A program made the position numbers and the translations under genes. 64,000 nt of DNA from Aptenodytes patagonicus (taxonomy: Eukaryota; Chordata; Aves; Sphenisciformes; Spheniscidae): positions 66,617,424 through 66,681,423 of the forward strand of contig NC_134952.1 in the NCBI RefSeq assembly GCF_965638725.1. Reading direction: 5' to 3'. The notes beneath the pieces were generated by a model that was given only the letters and a program-made list of their open reading frames with translations, had not been told where the DNA came from and searched no databases. Shown here in pieces: positions 46,098 to 60,800 of the stretch (the first letter of the stretch is position 1; every line of letters begins with the position of its first letter).

Positions 46098-48621
46098 AGC
46101 TGATGAGGACACTTGCCCTGACATGTACAGTTCTAGGTCCTGAGGACAGACTTGATCTACAGAGCACTTAGCAGTGGTTGTCCTGGATCAGAGGGAAGGA
46201 TTGTCTGGTCAGGTGTGATGTCTGTAGCAGTGGGTGCTTTGGCTTAGAATATGAGGAGAGAGGAAGTGCAGGTTGATGTTTCTCCTGGAATATTCTGCGT
46301 GTTGTCAGTCTTCCATTAGGGTTGGAAGTTATGGCTGCATCCTGGACTTTGATATCTGTTAATGGACCTATCTAAAAACATCTATCCCCATCTGCTTTTC
46401 TTCTCACTTAACATTGACCTGCTGTTTTAGCTGAAATAGAGGGAAAGTCAGTAAGTCAGATAATTTTAGTCCCATTCATGTTATAACCAGCTGCACGCAG
46501 TAGATAAGGTTGTGCCATGGTTTAAGTGTGAGCAATGGGTGCATTTGTGAGTGTACTCTCTATATGTGCGTATGTATGTGAATATGTGTGTATGTCTGTG
46601 TGCCTCAAAGGGTGCCTGAGTCTTGGTAGGAATATGATTCACCATTTTCTCCCTTGTAGAGAGGGAAAATACTTATGACTAAACAGATGTTTAATTTAGG
46701 TTCATTAAAACTAAATGGAAACAATCAAGTCTACAGAAGGTCAATAAAATCACTAACTTTGTTACCTACTTCACAAAATGAAGAAATAATAAAGATTAAA
46801 ATATTTTAAGCTAGAATATTAACAATATAGTTAAAGTACTGATGGGGAAACTAGCTTTCATTTATCATCCTTACTCTTAATGTTCTTATAATTTGTAGAT
46901 TAAATATTGGTGGTGCTTGCCCCCTCGCGGACTACAAGAGCTCAGGTGAAAATTTTTTTCATACTGTGACTGTAGCATCTACCTATGCATACATTAGCAA
47001 ATGCTCCTTTTCTGTGTCTTGCAGTGGAAAAGTGTAAGTGGCAGCATCACTCAGAATTTCAAAACAGGTGGGATGCTGATCTGCTTCTTAATACATTAGG
47101 TGCTTCATACATCCATGGCTGTAATCATCTTGGAGATGGTCATTGTTTGCCCTGCAGAACTTGGTCTGTTTAAAGGAAGATCTTCCCCATTTGCCCTGAT
47201 AAATTCAATTTCATTGTATCTTTTTCTAGTACTTGGTTTGAGCAGAGCAATGGTGAGTATTAGCCTCAGTAAAGAATAGGTCAATCCCTTGTGAGTTGTC
47301 CTTGTGTGAACTATATTTGTTTTAAGGTGGTTGACTCTTGGCTGTAGAAAGAGCAAATAAGCAATAGGCTGCAGTCAGGCAGAAAAAAATGCTGTCACAA
47401 TTACTTTTTCCCTGAGACATTTGAAGTCCCAGAGAAAGGGTCTTTTTCAAATGGAATTAGCACATAGAATGCTTTTGTACATGCAGTCCAGGTTGATTTA
47501 TATATACGGCTGTGTGATGTTGTAGAATGTGAAGTGGGTGACAAGTCAGGCTTATGGGAGAAACTGTCAGTGAAACTGGTTTTGGTGGGAAATAATCTTT
47601 TGTGTAAGAAGTTCCTGTGTTGAAAATAATCATAGCTTGATTCATTGTCTCTCAGGGCATCAGGCTGGAGTTGGACTAGGATAGCAGCCCTTGCTGTTTC
47701 AAGAGCAAATTATTAAGGGGCAAGTGGACTTCCGCTATATGAGCTACCAAAACAGCATTTCTGAATCCCATTTTCTTTTCATTGGAAAGGTGACATGGTT
47801 CAGGTGAAAGGTGTTTTCTGATCTTCCTTTGTAGGAACAGCATTTGGGGCTGCTTGCTTACAGCAGAGCATGCCTGGAGCGTTTTCAGTGAAGTGCTTGG
47901 CTTAAAATCACAAAGTTAATGGGATTCAGGAATAGTCTCATTCTGTCGTGTTTTTTATGCCTACATTGTGCCTGTCTTCAGGCAAGCAAAAGTTGGGAGA
48001 TGAAAGAAAGTTAGCATTTCTTTCTCAGGAAAAATGGTAGCAGTAATTGGTGCTTCTGTGGGAGGAAGGAAGAATGTGCCTGCTAAGGAGAATAAGGAGG
48101 TGTTGGAGCTGTGATATCCTCTGCTCCTTGTGATGGTGGACCTGTTGCTAATCAGTCTTTTGACATGCATCCACACTTGCCATGCTTATACAATTAGCTC
48201 GTTACACAGTTTGTCAGAAGGAATTCTGCTGTGTGGCATTGGTACTATTACTGTTGCATTTCAAGAGGTGGGGGAAGAAGTATCTGAAAAGCGCTGATTT
48301 TTTCACGTATTTTAGGAATTGTGGTTTAAGGACTGGTGTATATGATCTACAGTCTAGTTTCTTCTCCTCCCTTAAATCTAAAATGAAATTTTCATTGAAC
48401 CATTGCCTTGATACCTTTTCTTTGACGAAGTTCTGGCAAAACCCATATCTCTTGGTAGACTTATTTTATTTGAGGCTTCTATGCAGAATGTTAAACTGAC
48501 AATACAGTAAATAAAGGAAACAAGTCCTATTTCAAGGTAATTTTCTTCAGTCTATGGTAAAATCCACATCTTAATTCTGCTGAAGAGTTTTGTGAACAGC
48601 TCAGTCATCAGGTTAGTACTA

Positions 48622-48627
48622 TTTATT
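48622..48627 (-). terminator. Candidate SPARCL1 poly(A) signal
   Basis: AATAAA on the minus strand about 250 bases below the SPARCL1 stop. A second AATAAA lies at 48465-48470, so alternative ends are possible. Confidence 0.4.
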
Positions 48628-48876
48628 GGTTCAAAGAGATCATGGATACATGCAGGGGAAAACACTGGTTGTTTAGCTAAGAACCACTTGGAGTAGTTAA
48701 ATTTTTCTGCTGTTAATGAATGTAGAACTTTTCTGCACTTGTGTTATTTGATAAGAATGCAGTGAACCTTATGCCACCTTTGTCTTGAAAACTATGAAGC
48801 TGTTAATTACAGAAATAAATGGGATTCACATATTTCACCAGTTTTAGTGCAGCACTGGGATTCTGTTCAGCCAGGC

Positions 48877-51800
48877 TCAGACCAGGAGATTTTCATTTGT
48901 GTCTTCTGCAACAAAGTAGAAAATGTTATTAACGTTTGATGCCAAAGAGACATTTTTATGCTGTATCACTATCAAGAAAGTGGTACACTAAAGTTTCAGA
49001 GGGCTCATGTAGGGGAACACTATCCCTAACAAAAACCAAGTATGGTTGCTGATTCATATTCAGGAGCCATTCATTTAGACCTTTCTCGATAGGTGCTTTC
49101 TTGTTTCTAGTGTTAGGTCTCCTTGATCTATTTGTGAGTCAAGAATCCCTTCCACTCCCCTCTTCACAAATGACTGACCCTAAACCCCTCTTTGGATGAA
49201 CAATCATTGGCAGCAGTACATGTGTATTACGAAAACTACTTGCAGCTTACTTCCACACGTGGTTTGTGACTGGTAAATTGTCATCAGAAGAGCTGGAAAA
49301 ATTTGGGGAAGAGTGAAGGCTCTGCATGTCTGACCTCTGACCAGGAGCAGCATCCACTTAAAATTAGGGAGTTGCTAGTAGGATTTTGAACATGTTCTTC
49401 AGTCCGCATGTTTAGCCAAATGCCTTCTGTCACATAAGGGTTCTGGGATTAACCTGTGCTACTGCTACCCTTGCTTAATGACTGGCAGTATTGTTCAGCT
49501 GTGACTCAGGGCTAGATCAGAAGGTAGATTGCAAAGGAATGCCTTAGGTTGAATGTAGTCGTGTAAATCTCAAATTGCTATCATGACAGCTTCTGTTCAG
49601 CTGCTGCCTAATTCTGGAGACATCAGCACAGTAGTACCTAGCTTTTCACTTTCCTAGAGAAGTCTCGATGTGGATTGAGCTGAACCAAACATATGGCTAG
49701 TCCATTTAGGATTCAGAAACTGTCCCTGCCTCTACCTAAGTCTCTTGATGCATGCAGTCTGGTGGGCACCATCTGAGCATGTGTTGTATCTGACAGATTA
49801 GGTAAAATAGATGGTTTGGCCTGCAACTACAGTGTGATGACAGCATTTGTGTTGTATATAGTAATCTAGAGGTGAGCACAGTTACTTGATCAGTGAGAGA
49901 TCTGTTTTCCCTACTTGGCTTGAGATCTTTAAATGCATTTTCAATCAATATGCTTTGACCACTGATTTAAAAGTACAAGTGTGCTTTACCTTTCCTTTGG
50001 CCCTGAAGAGTAAAATAGTGTTTCTTGAGAGGCAGACATGCAGAACATACAGGTTCAGACACTACACAGGAATGACTTGATATTTAGTACAAACTACCTT
50101 CCAAATTTTTCCTCATGGAAAAGATAACTTTTTCCTATTTTTATGAAACAATTGAGAACCTTGCACCTTTTGCAGTCATCTTGTTACTGTTCCATTTGCC
50201 TCCATGCACAGTAGCCATGAGCTTCTGGCTCCAATTTCTTTCCTGTATGTTGTGGTCTGAGAATGTGCCTAGTCTTGATGGGAACATTTTGTCCTGTACA
50301 TCTGCCTGTTCTTTTAGGTTTACCTTCCTTAATCCCAAAGCAGTGGCACCATTCCTTCAAAGCAATGAGTTTGTCTTGGTCTCCATCGCACTCTTGGAAG
50401 AAACGGGTTATGCAGTGTTCCATGGGAACAAGGGAGGCTCTCAAAGGCGCGAGCTCTGAGTGTGTTAATAATCTGAAAGAAAGAGGAGGTATGTAGAGCT
50501 GTATTTCATTAATAAATCATCAGGATCATCAAAGATGATCTAAGCTGCTAGAAGATGGCAATGGTGGCTTTGACATGCCCCGGTGGATTCTGTTGTGGTG
50601 CTTCTGTAGTGAATCTGTCCCAGGTCATTACAGTGATGTATAATACCTGATAAACTAAAATGTTTTAACTGCTATTTGTTCGCTAACATTTTTTTCTAGA
50701 ACAAGTATTACTGTGACTTGTTCACAACTCATCAGTTGTGGAGTTTTGCCGTTAATCTTCAGGAGATCAAGCTTGCAAAGGTGCTTAGCTATGTTAACTG
50801 AGGGCCTGCAGCCTTGAAACATGGATCTCGCCACCAAGCGTCATGACCAAAAGCCTGAAATTTGAGTCACATTCTCAGAAGCTGGGGGCTTCCTCTGAAC
50901 TGTGACACTGGTGCTGTCTTACTATATCTGCTCCTTAAACTAAGAGACTTCTGTAGTATTAGTTGAAAACTATGGGTGCCTCACTAGTGAATTATTGCTG
51001 ACAGGCCTCTGCCCTTTGTACTTAGCCTGTTGCTCTTAGCTTCAGTAATAACAGGATCTCATGAGCCTTGTTTTCTTCCAGGATCAGGGCATTCGTAGCT
51101 ATTAAGACACTTTAGAGCTTAAGGTGTAATACATGATGATTATGAAAGGCAAGAGGATAGCAGGTTCTGACCCAAGACATGGCTCCAGCAAAACAGTGAG
51201 AGAAGTTCTGCGTTAGAGATGAATGCCTCCTTAGAGGGGAATACTGGCTTCTGTCAGCTGAGGGACTGGTCCTGTATGTAGAGAATCCTTCAAGTGGTTT
51301 AGAAAAGTAAAACAGCCTGAGTTTAAACAGCAAATTGGAACTGAATCTGCAAAGATTTTTCTTTTTACCTGTCAACAGGGTGCTGATCGAGCTGATGAAA
51401 TTGCCAGTGCACAGGATACACATAGATGTGATAATTTTTCTCAAAGTCATGCAGGAGCAGCTCAACTGCATGGTTGCCAGCCACGAGGCGCTTGTTGTTC
51501 TGGTAGATTTTTTTGACCTGAATACAACAGAAATTGATATTTTTTGTTTAGGGATGAAGATCTGTCCTGAAGAGAACTATCCTGCAAGGAGGTGGTTTGG
51601 AGAAATGAAACGATAAAATACTAGCGGGGAAATGGGTTTTAGTGTTTGTGACCATACACAGCATGAAAAGCTTGCCTCAAGTAGTCCAGATGATTTTTGT
51701 TGCTGTCGATGTCGACTTTGGTAGTAACTAGAAAGGAAGTGAAATTCCTGTGGCCTAATCATCAGACTTGGCTAAGCAGGGCAGTAGCCTCAGGTTGGTA

Positions 51801-54800
51801 GAAGATGAAACCAATCACATTTAATGAGCTTCTGTCCTGAGGCAAGCAACTCAGCTTTTGGTATGAAATAAGCCATCTCAGAAATTAGCTAATTCGTACC
51901 ATTTAGTATGAGATGTTCCGGGTAGGTCAATGTCCCTCTTGGTAACTGTGTAAGTAGTCTTTGATGTTGCTCAAGTATATTTTGTATAAACCTGCTGTGA
52001 CCTACTGCATGCATCTCCTACTCCAGAGTTAGAGCAGCCCAGGTCTGGTTTAACTTAAACTATTTTCTAACAGTTATGGCTTTTTAGGCAGTTATGGCAT
52101 CTATATCTTCAAAAACAAACTACTGTCACCAATTCACTTGACATAAATCCTTCTCTAAAAAAAAAAAGGCCTAATGGTAATAAATGCTGACTCCATTTTA
52201 AGCCAATGAAGTGTGATGCTGCAGGTCTACTGGATGGTAGAAAGCAGCTCTTTTCTCTTAAAACTGAGCATCAGACTTGTGTAATTTTATAGCCCTATCA
52301 TCATGGTATAGATGGACAGTGTATGTGGCCGGATTAAAAAGTGCAAATGATGCCCTTAACTGTTGAGTCCATTTTCAGGTACTTCTGTATTGATGGCCAA
52401 GTACAAGGTGTGTCTCAAGAACAGAAGAGGAGCTACTTTTGGTCGGTCCAAGGCAGGGATCCCCTGCCCCCATGAGGGTCCCCTAAACTCTCTGTTGTAA
52501 TTCTGTCTCGAATCCTGCTGTGTGACTGCCTGGTTGCTCAGTCTCATGAGGTTTGAGCGGTTTTCTTCATGGTGATTCCAAGTCCTTCCTTCCTTCCTTT
52601 GAATATCTGTGCATTGTCACCAGACTTTGTCCCTGTCCTGGTTTCGGCAGGGATAGAGTTAATTTCCTTCCTAGTAGCTGGTACAGTGCTGTGTTTTGGA
52701 TTTAGGGTGAGAACAATGTTGATAACACACCAATGTCTTAGTTGCTAGGTAGTGTTTACACTAGTCAAGGACTTTTCAGCTTGGTGCACAAGAAGCTGGG
52801 AGGGGGCACAGCCAGGACAGCTGACCCAAACTGGCCAAAGGGATATTCCATACCATGGGACGTCATGCTCAGTATATAAAGCTGGGGGAAGAAGGAGGAA
52901 GGGGGGGACGTTTGGAGTGATGGCGTTTGTCTTCCCAAGTAACCGTTATGCGTGATGGAGCCCTGCTTTCCTGGAGATGGCTGAACACCTGCCTGCCGAT
53001 GGGAAGTAGTGAATGAATTCCTTGTTTTGCTTTGCTTGCGTGCACGGCTTTTGCTTTACCTATTACATTGTCTTCATCTCAACCCATGAGTTTTTCTCAC
53101 TTTTACCCTTCCGATTCTCTCCCCCATCCCACTGGGGGGGAGTGAGCGAGCGGCTGCATGGTGCTTAGTTGCCGACTGAGATTAAACCACGACAGTCCCC
53201 TACCTTCCTCTTCCAGGTCACTTAACGAAAGCTGAATGGCACAAGTCCTTTCAACTTGTGGGACTCCACAGGTGAGTTCTTGGCTGGCTGTTCCCTCTTA
53301 TTCTGTCTTTTAATTAGTTATCCATATCCAGACCTTCCGTCTTATGCTATGGCTGCTTAGTTTTCTCAAGTCCTTTGGAAAATGGCATTGACTGCATGAA
53401 CTGGGTCATCCTTATCTACGTATTAGTTGATCTTTCCAAGAGATTTGTCACAAAGCAGTTCCTTCAAAGCTCTTTTGTGTCTTCTCAAGCAAACGATGTT
53501 TATCTAGGTGTGTACTAATTCTGACTTTTCTGCCTCTTGCCTGTAGACACTGACTTCAAAGTAATATACTTGGCTTACATTTGCTTGGACAAAAGGAATA
53601 CTCATAGCAGAAATGTCTCAGCTTAAATGAGTGCGAGGGGACATGTAAGTGTATTTTGCAACTTGTGAATCTAACTGAGTCTAAATTGCCTTAACCAAAA
53701 AGGGAATGCTCATAGGAAATGGGAGAACTTGTAAGATGTGAATCACTTTTTTTTCACATGGTTAGTCTGGCTCTAACAATGTGACTGTATGGTCTTACTT
53801 GAAAAGAATTGCTGACCTTACTCCTTTGCTTTTCAGTTAGAAATCCAGAAGTATCCAGATCACGTTCGTAATATTGCATAAGGATGTTTTTGAGCCAGTC
53901 TCGCATCCGGAGGGGGAACTGATCCACTTCATAATCAGTACAGTGGGGAATGTCTGTGCCAAACAGGAAAGCTTTTGTTAACAAGTTATCTGTTAAGTCC
54001 CCATTCGAGCATTTCTGAGCCAAGTTAGATTTGATTCTCACTAGCAAACTTCCAGTTAGGCTTAAAATTGATGGAACTGTTAATATATAAAATTAGGAGT
54101 GCAACTAATGGGTTCAATTATAAATCTACCATTCTTTGGTGCACGTTTAACCAGTTGTGCAAGACACAACCTTTATCTGTGCAGCTTCTGAGCACAGTTG
54201 TGCAGTGAAACTGTTACCACTCAGTTGCATGAAAACAGAGTTCTCGGCAGCAAAGGAATATTCTGGCTAAGAGTGCACTTTCCTCCCAGGGTATGCAGCA
54301 ATTGAAGGGCTTGGAAATCAGTTCTGGCTTTTAGATCCTGACTTCTGCATTTGGCATCAAAGTAGTTTTTTATGGTGGTTTTTTTTTGGACTTGACATTT
54401 TCATTTATTAACTGGCTGTAAATACTGGTTTTCTGGTCAAGGTGTTAAAAAAATCTTCAGATGCTATAGCAATGGGAGCATGTAAGACAGTGCAGGGGGA
54501 AGACAGGGTTGACAACAAATTGGTGTAAGCACAGGAGGGATGTCTTTAGGATTCAGATGCTTAATACCTTTAATTATAGAAAAAGTGACTTTTTAGACAT
54601 GCTTAGGGTTTGAAGGTCTTAATTAGCAGATAATTGATGCAGAAGGGGGAGAGCACAGCATGAAAGCAGATAACTTAAGGCTAGCTGGTGGTTAAGGCTA
54701 CTGGCTCTTTATACCTAGGTGAATTCTTCATAGAAAAACAAGCCTTACATTTGCAGGAGCCCATATAGTCTAGGTGCAGCTGGCGTCCCATTTTTGTCCC

Positions 54801-57800
54801 TTCAAGTTGACATTTGGTGCCAAAGAGTTGACATGTGCCATCATAAGTCTTATTATCTGTACCACAAACCTAGAGGAGGAGTGAAAAACAAAACCACCCC
54901 CGCCACTGTGTTGAGAAAAATTCTGGTCACTCATATAGGCATTACAATAATAAAAGTATTGTTAACATATGGTGTAGCAGTTGTGAATACCCACAGGGAA
55001 TACACGTGATCAGAAGTACTGAAAATTGTAGTTGTTATATGCCTACATAAGGATTAGTTGTTTGTACTTACACACCCAGTTTAGAGACACTTGAATTTAT
55101 TTTTGTGTGGCAGTAGTATAGTTTCTGAGATGGTACAGGATTATCACACTAGATATGTACTAGTATTCAGTCTATGCTCCAAAACATCAAATGGATCAAT
55201 AGAACTTTTAGTGATGGGGAAAAGTTATGATCCCTGAGAGACTAAGTGAAGCAAATCACTTTAGGTACTACATAGCTACATGTGTTCATACTATTCTCAA
55301 GCTATAGTCACTGAGTTTAGGTACTTTATACTTACTTTTACAATTACTGGAATCACCCAAACCCACTTGCATGCTTTTTAGGGTAGAATTACTCTAAATA
55401 ATAGCAGGGGAATGTGTTCTCTTGTAAACATTTTAGTTGGCTTTCCCCCATGCTGTGCACTGAATGAAATACTTACATGCTCATAGTCTTTGGTGGAAGG
55501 GCAAGCAGCAGGATCTTGGCAGATACAGCTGGGTTTCCCTTGTTTGTCCACACGGCAGACTTTACCTCTTTTGCAGTGGAAGTTCCTACATGGGTCTAGC
55601 AGTCATAGCAAGGAGGGACTGTTAGAGGGGATAGGACGAAGCTAGGTGTTTCTGTCAGGTACTACTGACAGTCAAAGTAAAATACAGCCCAATATTCACC
55701 AAGAAGTCAAGTGCTTTTTGTAAGTTTGTTAAAATGCAGCTGGATCTTGTATTGAATAAAGCAAGCCAAACTTTAAATGAGGATTTTTGAGAGACTTCTA
55801 ACAGTCAAGTTTGACTTGGATAGGGAAATAAATTTCTCAGAAAAAGCTATTTCTTCTATAAGGACTGACATTCACTTCCAGCTTCCTTTGGTGAAACATA
55901 CCCCATCTGTCCTTGCTGAATCCAGCACTGGCACTTGTCCCACTCCTAGTTGAATACAAGCTACTGTTCTGAAACTGAATGGTTTCAATGCAAGGTAATT
56001 CCCATTCCTGTATAACTGACACAAAAATTTGTGCACTGTCTACAAATGTTTTTCACAAACAAATGAGTAAATCCAAGGGAAGGGATTCTCTGGGAACATA
56101 ATTGTGATGCAGGATTATGCACAAGTGCAGTTCAGTCATGTGAAATCGTGTGCTGCCAAAGGCAGAAAAGAACTGCAGGCCAGCAGATTCCCCAGCTGCA
56201 GAGAGTTAGCAGTTACATGATAGCTTTGCTTGTGGCTTACCCAGGAGAGCCTTCTCACTCCTGTTGCTTGCACTTTCCATCTCACCATAGGAACTGCCTA
56301 TAGTCTTAACCTGTACAGTCACAGAGACATAAGTGGAAGTTGTGGTAAATCTTGGCAAGAAAAAAATACTTGGACAAAATTTTGTCAGGTATAAATATAG
56401 AGCTGACTGAGGCACAGTGTGCTCTGCTTGCAGCAGAAAGAAGTTGCTATGCAAAATGCATGAGAAGTGCATAAAGCCTCTGGTAGTATTAAGGTGCTCT
56501 GTTATTCAGAAAAAAAAAAAAGTAGGAGGTGGAGAGAGAGAAACAGGGGCTCAGTAAGGCCTGAGCACCTGGAGGTTCTGCAGTACTTGACATACAGCAG
56601 TCTAGTGCCTTGAGGTTGGCAGAATTGGTGCTTTAAGTCTTAGTTTGCACTGGGGCCCTCCAGGTCAGCAAGCATGAACTGCCTCTCAATAGTGCCTCAG
56701 AGCAGCAGCGCCGTGAGCTGCCAGGCCAGACACATGGAGCAGAAGAAGGGAAAGATGTCTTCAGTTCTGACCCTTCTTTGGTGCTGTGGGGAGGTGCCTG
56801 CCCTCTTTCTAGTGGATGCCTCCTATAATTTTTTTTAATATTACAGATCCTTATTTAACAGCCATAGGAACACTCCTTTCTTTTGAAGAACACCCCTGAT
56901 AGTCCACTGGTTATCCAGTGGCTGACTGCGGTACGGGAGATCTGGGTGCAACATCCTCCTTTGTCTGAAGGCACAAAGCCCACATCCTTCATCTTGTGTG
57001 AAAGTGCCCTAGCCACTAGGATGGTAATTATTCCAGGGATTGCCTTTCCAAGCTGTTCACTTTTGTATGGTAGTGTTTAAAATCTTCAGGAGAAAGGAGT
57101 GAACAGGCTTTCCTAGTTGGCTTGAGACTGGGTTCCAGGTTTTGTATCTGTATATCCATATTTATTTGTATGTTTCATTACACAGCCCATTGGGGCTGGA
57201 GCTCTTACATGAGTTGTGCTCACTTCCTTTCTGGTACCATTCATCTAAATGTTATATGTGAAGTGACACAGCATGAACCAGATGAATAGTGAATAAAAGG
57301 GGAGATGAGACTTCTGCATATTAATAAATCATTAAACCTGTTTTTCTCCAAAATGTCCTTTCAATTATCAGGAACTTAAATTTGGGACTGGTGTCCCCCC
57401 CCCCTTTTCTATTATTCCAACTTTATTTTAAAGAGAATTTACCTTATCTTCACTTTCCATTGAATTCATGCTCTGAACAGAGCTACTCGTTTCCAGTTGT
57501 TGCTTGCTGTCAGAATTAGGTGGCTCATGATTGTAATAATCTTGTTCAGAGTGAATAAGGTCTTTAATCTTGACATCTTGGTAATCCTCAGTCGCTCTGG
57601 GACCTGCAGTGTCATCTTTGGTTGTTCCTTCCCCTTCGTGCTCAGTACTGGTGCTGTCCTGGTCATTACTCTGGATTCTCTCCTCTTCCTCGTAGGCTGA
57701 TTCTTTCCAGGTATTGCTGAGATCTTCCTTGCCATCAACACTGTCATGACCATCATCAACACTACTGTCCTCCATATCTTGTCTTTTCACCACTGTGTCA

Positions 57801-60800
57801 TGGTCACTCTGATAGTTTACTTGAATATTGTCTTTCCTCTCTTGGCTTTGCCATTTGTCATCCTGATCTTCATTATGGGTTTTCTGAGAGGGGGGGATTT
57901 CTTCTTTATAGGGCTTCTTCTGGCTGTTTTCCCTCTCTTCTTCCTCTAGGTCAAATTTCTCACCATGTCTCTTGGTTAACCGGATTGGTTGACTGGAATC
58001 TCTCAGGATTTCATCAGGTTGCGTACTGTTTTCATTTTGCTGTTTTTTGTATTGGTTACCTTGATTTGTCTGGTGGCCATTGTGCTTCATATATCTGTAA
58101 TCAGTTTCTTCACCCCATTCCTCATCCTCTTCTTCCACACCTTCTTCTTCACCACTTTCACTGTTTTTTTCAGATAGGCCAACTGTATTTTTATTATATT
58201 TCCACATGTTATGCTCATGATCAAGACTGAGAGCATCCACTGGATTTTCTGCATTGCCCAGAACATGTCGATTGGCCGTATTGCTGTGTTTCTCATGCCT
58301 CCTGAACTGGTAATGCTCAGAGCTGGACTGTTCTCTGCCGCTGCTTCCAGAGTCACTGTCCTGATTATCAGAAGCCAAACCTGGTTTATTGTGCAGCGCG
58401 AGGAAATTGATGCTTTTTAGGCTATTCTTCACTTGATGCTCGCTACCAGTTCTTCCTTGTTTTCTAGTGGTCTGGGGCTCATCCTGGTGTTCAGCGTCTG
58501 GTACCGATACCTCTGGTTTTAAGTTTTTGTGACTGGGCAGCAAATCACCCTTGTCTACATAACCTGCGTTCTCTTTCTTTGGGGCTTCAGGATTAATATA
58601 TTCAGTCTTAAAAAAAAATAAACAAGTAGATTAATAAATCTTAGAATTTATTTGAAGTCAATGTTATTTTTGCCTTGTATTGCAAAGCATGACACTGACT
58701 TTATTTGTTTTCTTTGTAAATGCTCCTCTTAAGCTAGCCCAGAGCATGAAATTCACAGCTGATGTAATTTCCATTTCTCAGCAAATTTTTTTCTGTCCCT
58801 TCTTTTATTGCTGGAGTTTCTGAAGAAGTCTGTGCAACTCTGTTTAAGATCTTACAGGAGATAGATACATATGGGTGTCTTGTGAAATCTCAAAATGCTT
58901 AATTAGTAATTTAGTGTCATAACTTCATGTACTTGTAGGCTGCAGTAATTATCACTTACCTCAGAGAAGTGGGATGTGATACTCATCTTCCTACACAGAT
59001 AAATGGGTCGCCTGGGAAAAGAGGGCCGGGGGCGAGAAAGCACCTTTCACAAGCTGTTGTGGTAGTAATTCCTGAGGAGCACACTGCATCTTAACTATTT
59101 CATAATCAATGAAATTGATTCATCTACTTTGAGTCTGATACATCTGATACATCATTGCTTCCTAGCTGAATTCATCAGGAACTATTGTATTTGGTGGCAA
59201 CTACTGTATCATAAGCTCACTAGCAGGAGTCGTAGGTGTTTGAGTGGCTTTTTTTTTTTGCATGCTGTCAAGCCAATAGCAAAACTAGTAACTTCAGTAG
59301 AAAAGGTTCAAATGCTTGAGGAGAAAGCAGGTACTAAAATGACTGTTAGCTCTTGCTGCAGCAATTGCCTTTCTGCTGCTGTTAGCATCACAGCAGCTGC
59401 TGGGTGAGTACAGGCACTTCCAATAGCAGCAACATCTGATGTATTTCTGAATGCCTATGGATGTTCAGTGTTGCTTATTGCTTACTACAATATAGCACCT
59501 GATGCTGATTTTCCTTAAAGCTTTTGGGTGGCTTACTTATGAAGTTGAGACCTTCTCAGTGCCTGAGTTGTTGGAATAGCATTTCCCTTAGTGTGGGCAG
59601 AGTCATGACTGCTTGGAAACAAACACTCCACTAACAAATACTTATACAAATTTTAAAAAAAAAGGTAGGATTAGAAATATTTGGCTTTTGGCAGATCAGC
59701 TATATCCTATTTCGTAATGTCAAGGTGGTATCTGAATGTTTTACAAGTTTATCTTTTGCTTAGTGTACTTGCTGATGCAGGAAAAGTACTAGGCAACATA
59801 TTCACTATGTCATTTCCAACTCAACTTTTTCAGGGGAAGATTGTATGTTTGCTCAAATCCAACAGAAATTCAGTGAAGAGCCTTTCCAGATTAAATGCGC
59901 ATTTCTTGAAGACCTTATAAAAAGTGATCTATGTGTTACCAAGCATCTCAAGCTGATATTAAAACATTTGAAAATTAAGTTTCAAGAACAGAGGTTTTTC
60001 ATATGTGTTTGGGCACTGCTGTGCACAACATATAATATGTCTTTAAGTTTAAGCAAAAAGCAGTCTTCTGTTCTTCAGGCTTCCAGTTCTATAGAGTTAG
60101 AAAATATAAGGCCAAACAGTCATTAAGATTGTCTATTATGGGTGCCTGTATTTGAAGCAGTAGTTTGAGAAAGATGTGGCTCATGTCTTGACAGGAAGCC
60201 TTGTTATGTGCCGTCACCTCAATGCAGAAATGTGCCCGAATGTGGCTTTCAGCTGCTGCTTTTTGTTATACCTTTGTCCCCAGAATAAGAAACTTTTAGA
60301 ACTCGGTTGCTTGTGAAGATACTTGGGTCTCTTAATATGATGGCAAATTTCAGTCAATATAGCTTTAATTAGCTACTGTTAGGGGACAACTGGCCTTTGA
60401 TAGATGCTGCATATTCACTTGGAACTGATGATTCGCTGGGTATTGCAATGTTTTGTTTCGATGCAAGTGTCTTCTGTATGAGTTGTTTTCTGGGAGACAG
60501 CTGTAGGCTGTTGTGCCTACATAATGATGTTAGCATGTTATGTTATGCTAACATAATGATGTTAGCATAAAAAAGGTTAGCATAAGAGTTGGGATTTTGC
60601 ATTTCTTACTACAGAGCATGCTCTGAATTTACTTGTTCCAAAACATTCATTGGCTTGGAGCTACATTCAATGTGTCTGAACCACAAATGCTCACCAGAAT
60701 GGTGCAACAAAAAGGAATTTTAATTTGGGTCAACCATGAATGCAAAATTGTGAGCTTTGTCATTAGCATACATATATGGCATAGGGCTGCTGAAGTCACC

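Larger units (their letters stand above)
43763..48460. other. Interval between the repeat gene and SPARCL1
   Basis: Upstream of the candidate secreted gene and downstream of SPARCL1. Contains two CR1 pieces and a TG-rich run at about 46555-46600. A minus-strand TATATATAG at about 44577-44586 could be a core promoter for the secreted gene, but I cannot tie an exon 1 to it. No other exon recognised. Confidence 0.5.

Noticed and set aside
52752-52955. 67-codon frame in a SPARCL1 intron
   Set aside because: Lies entirely inside the solo LTR and has no coding support.
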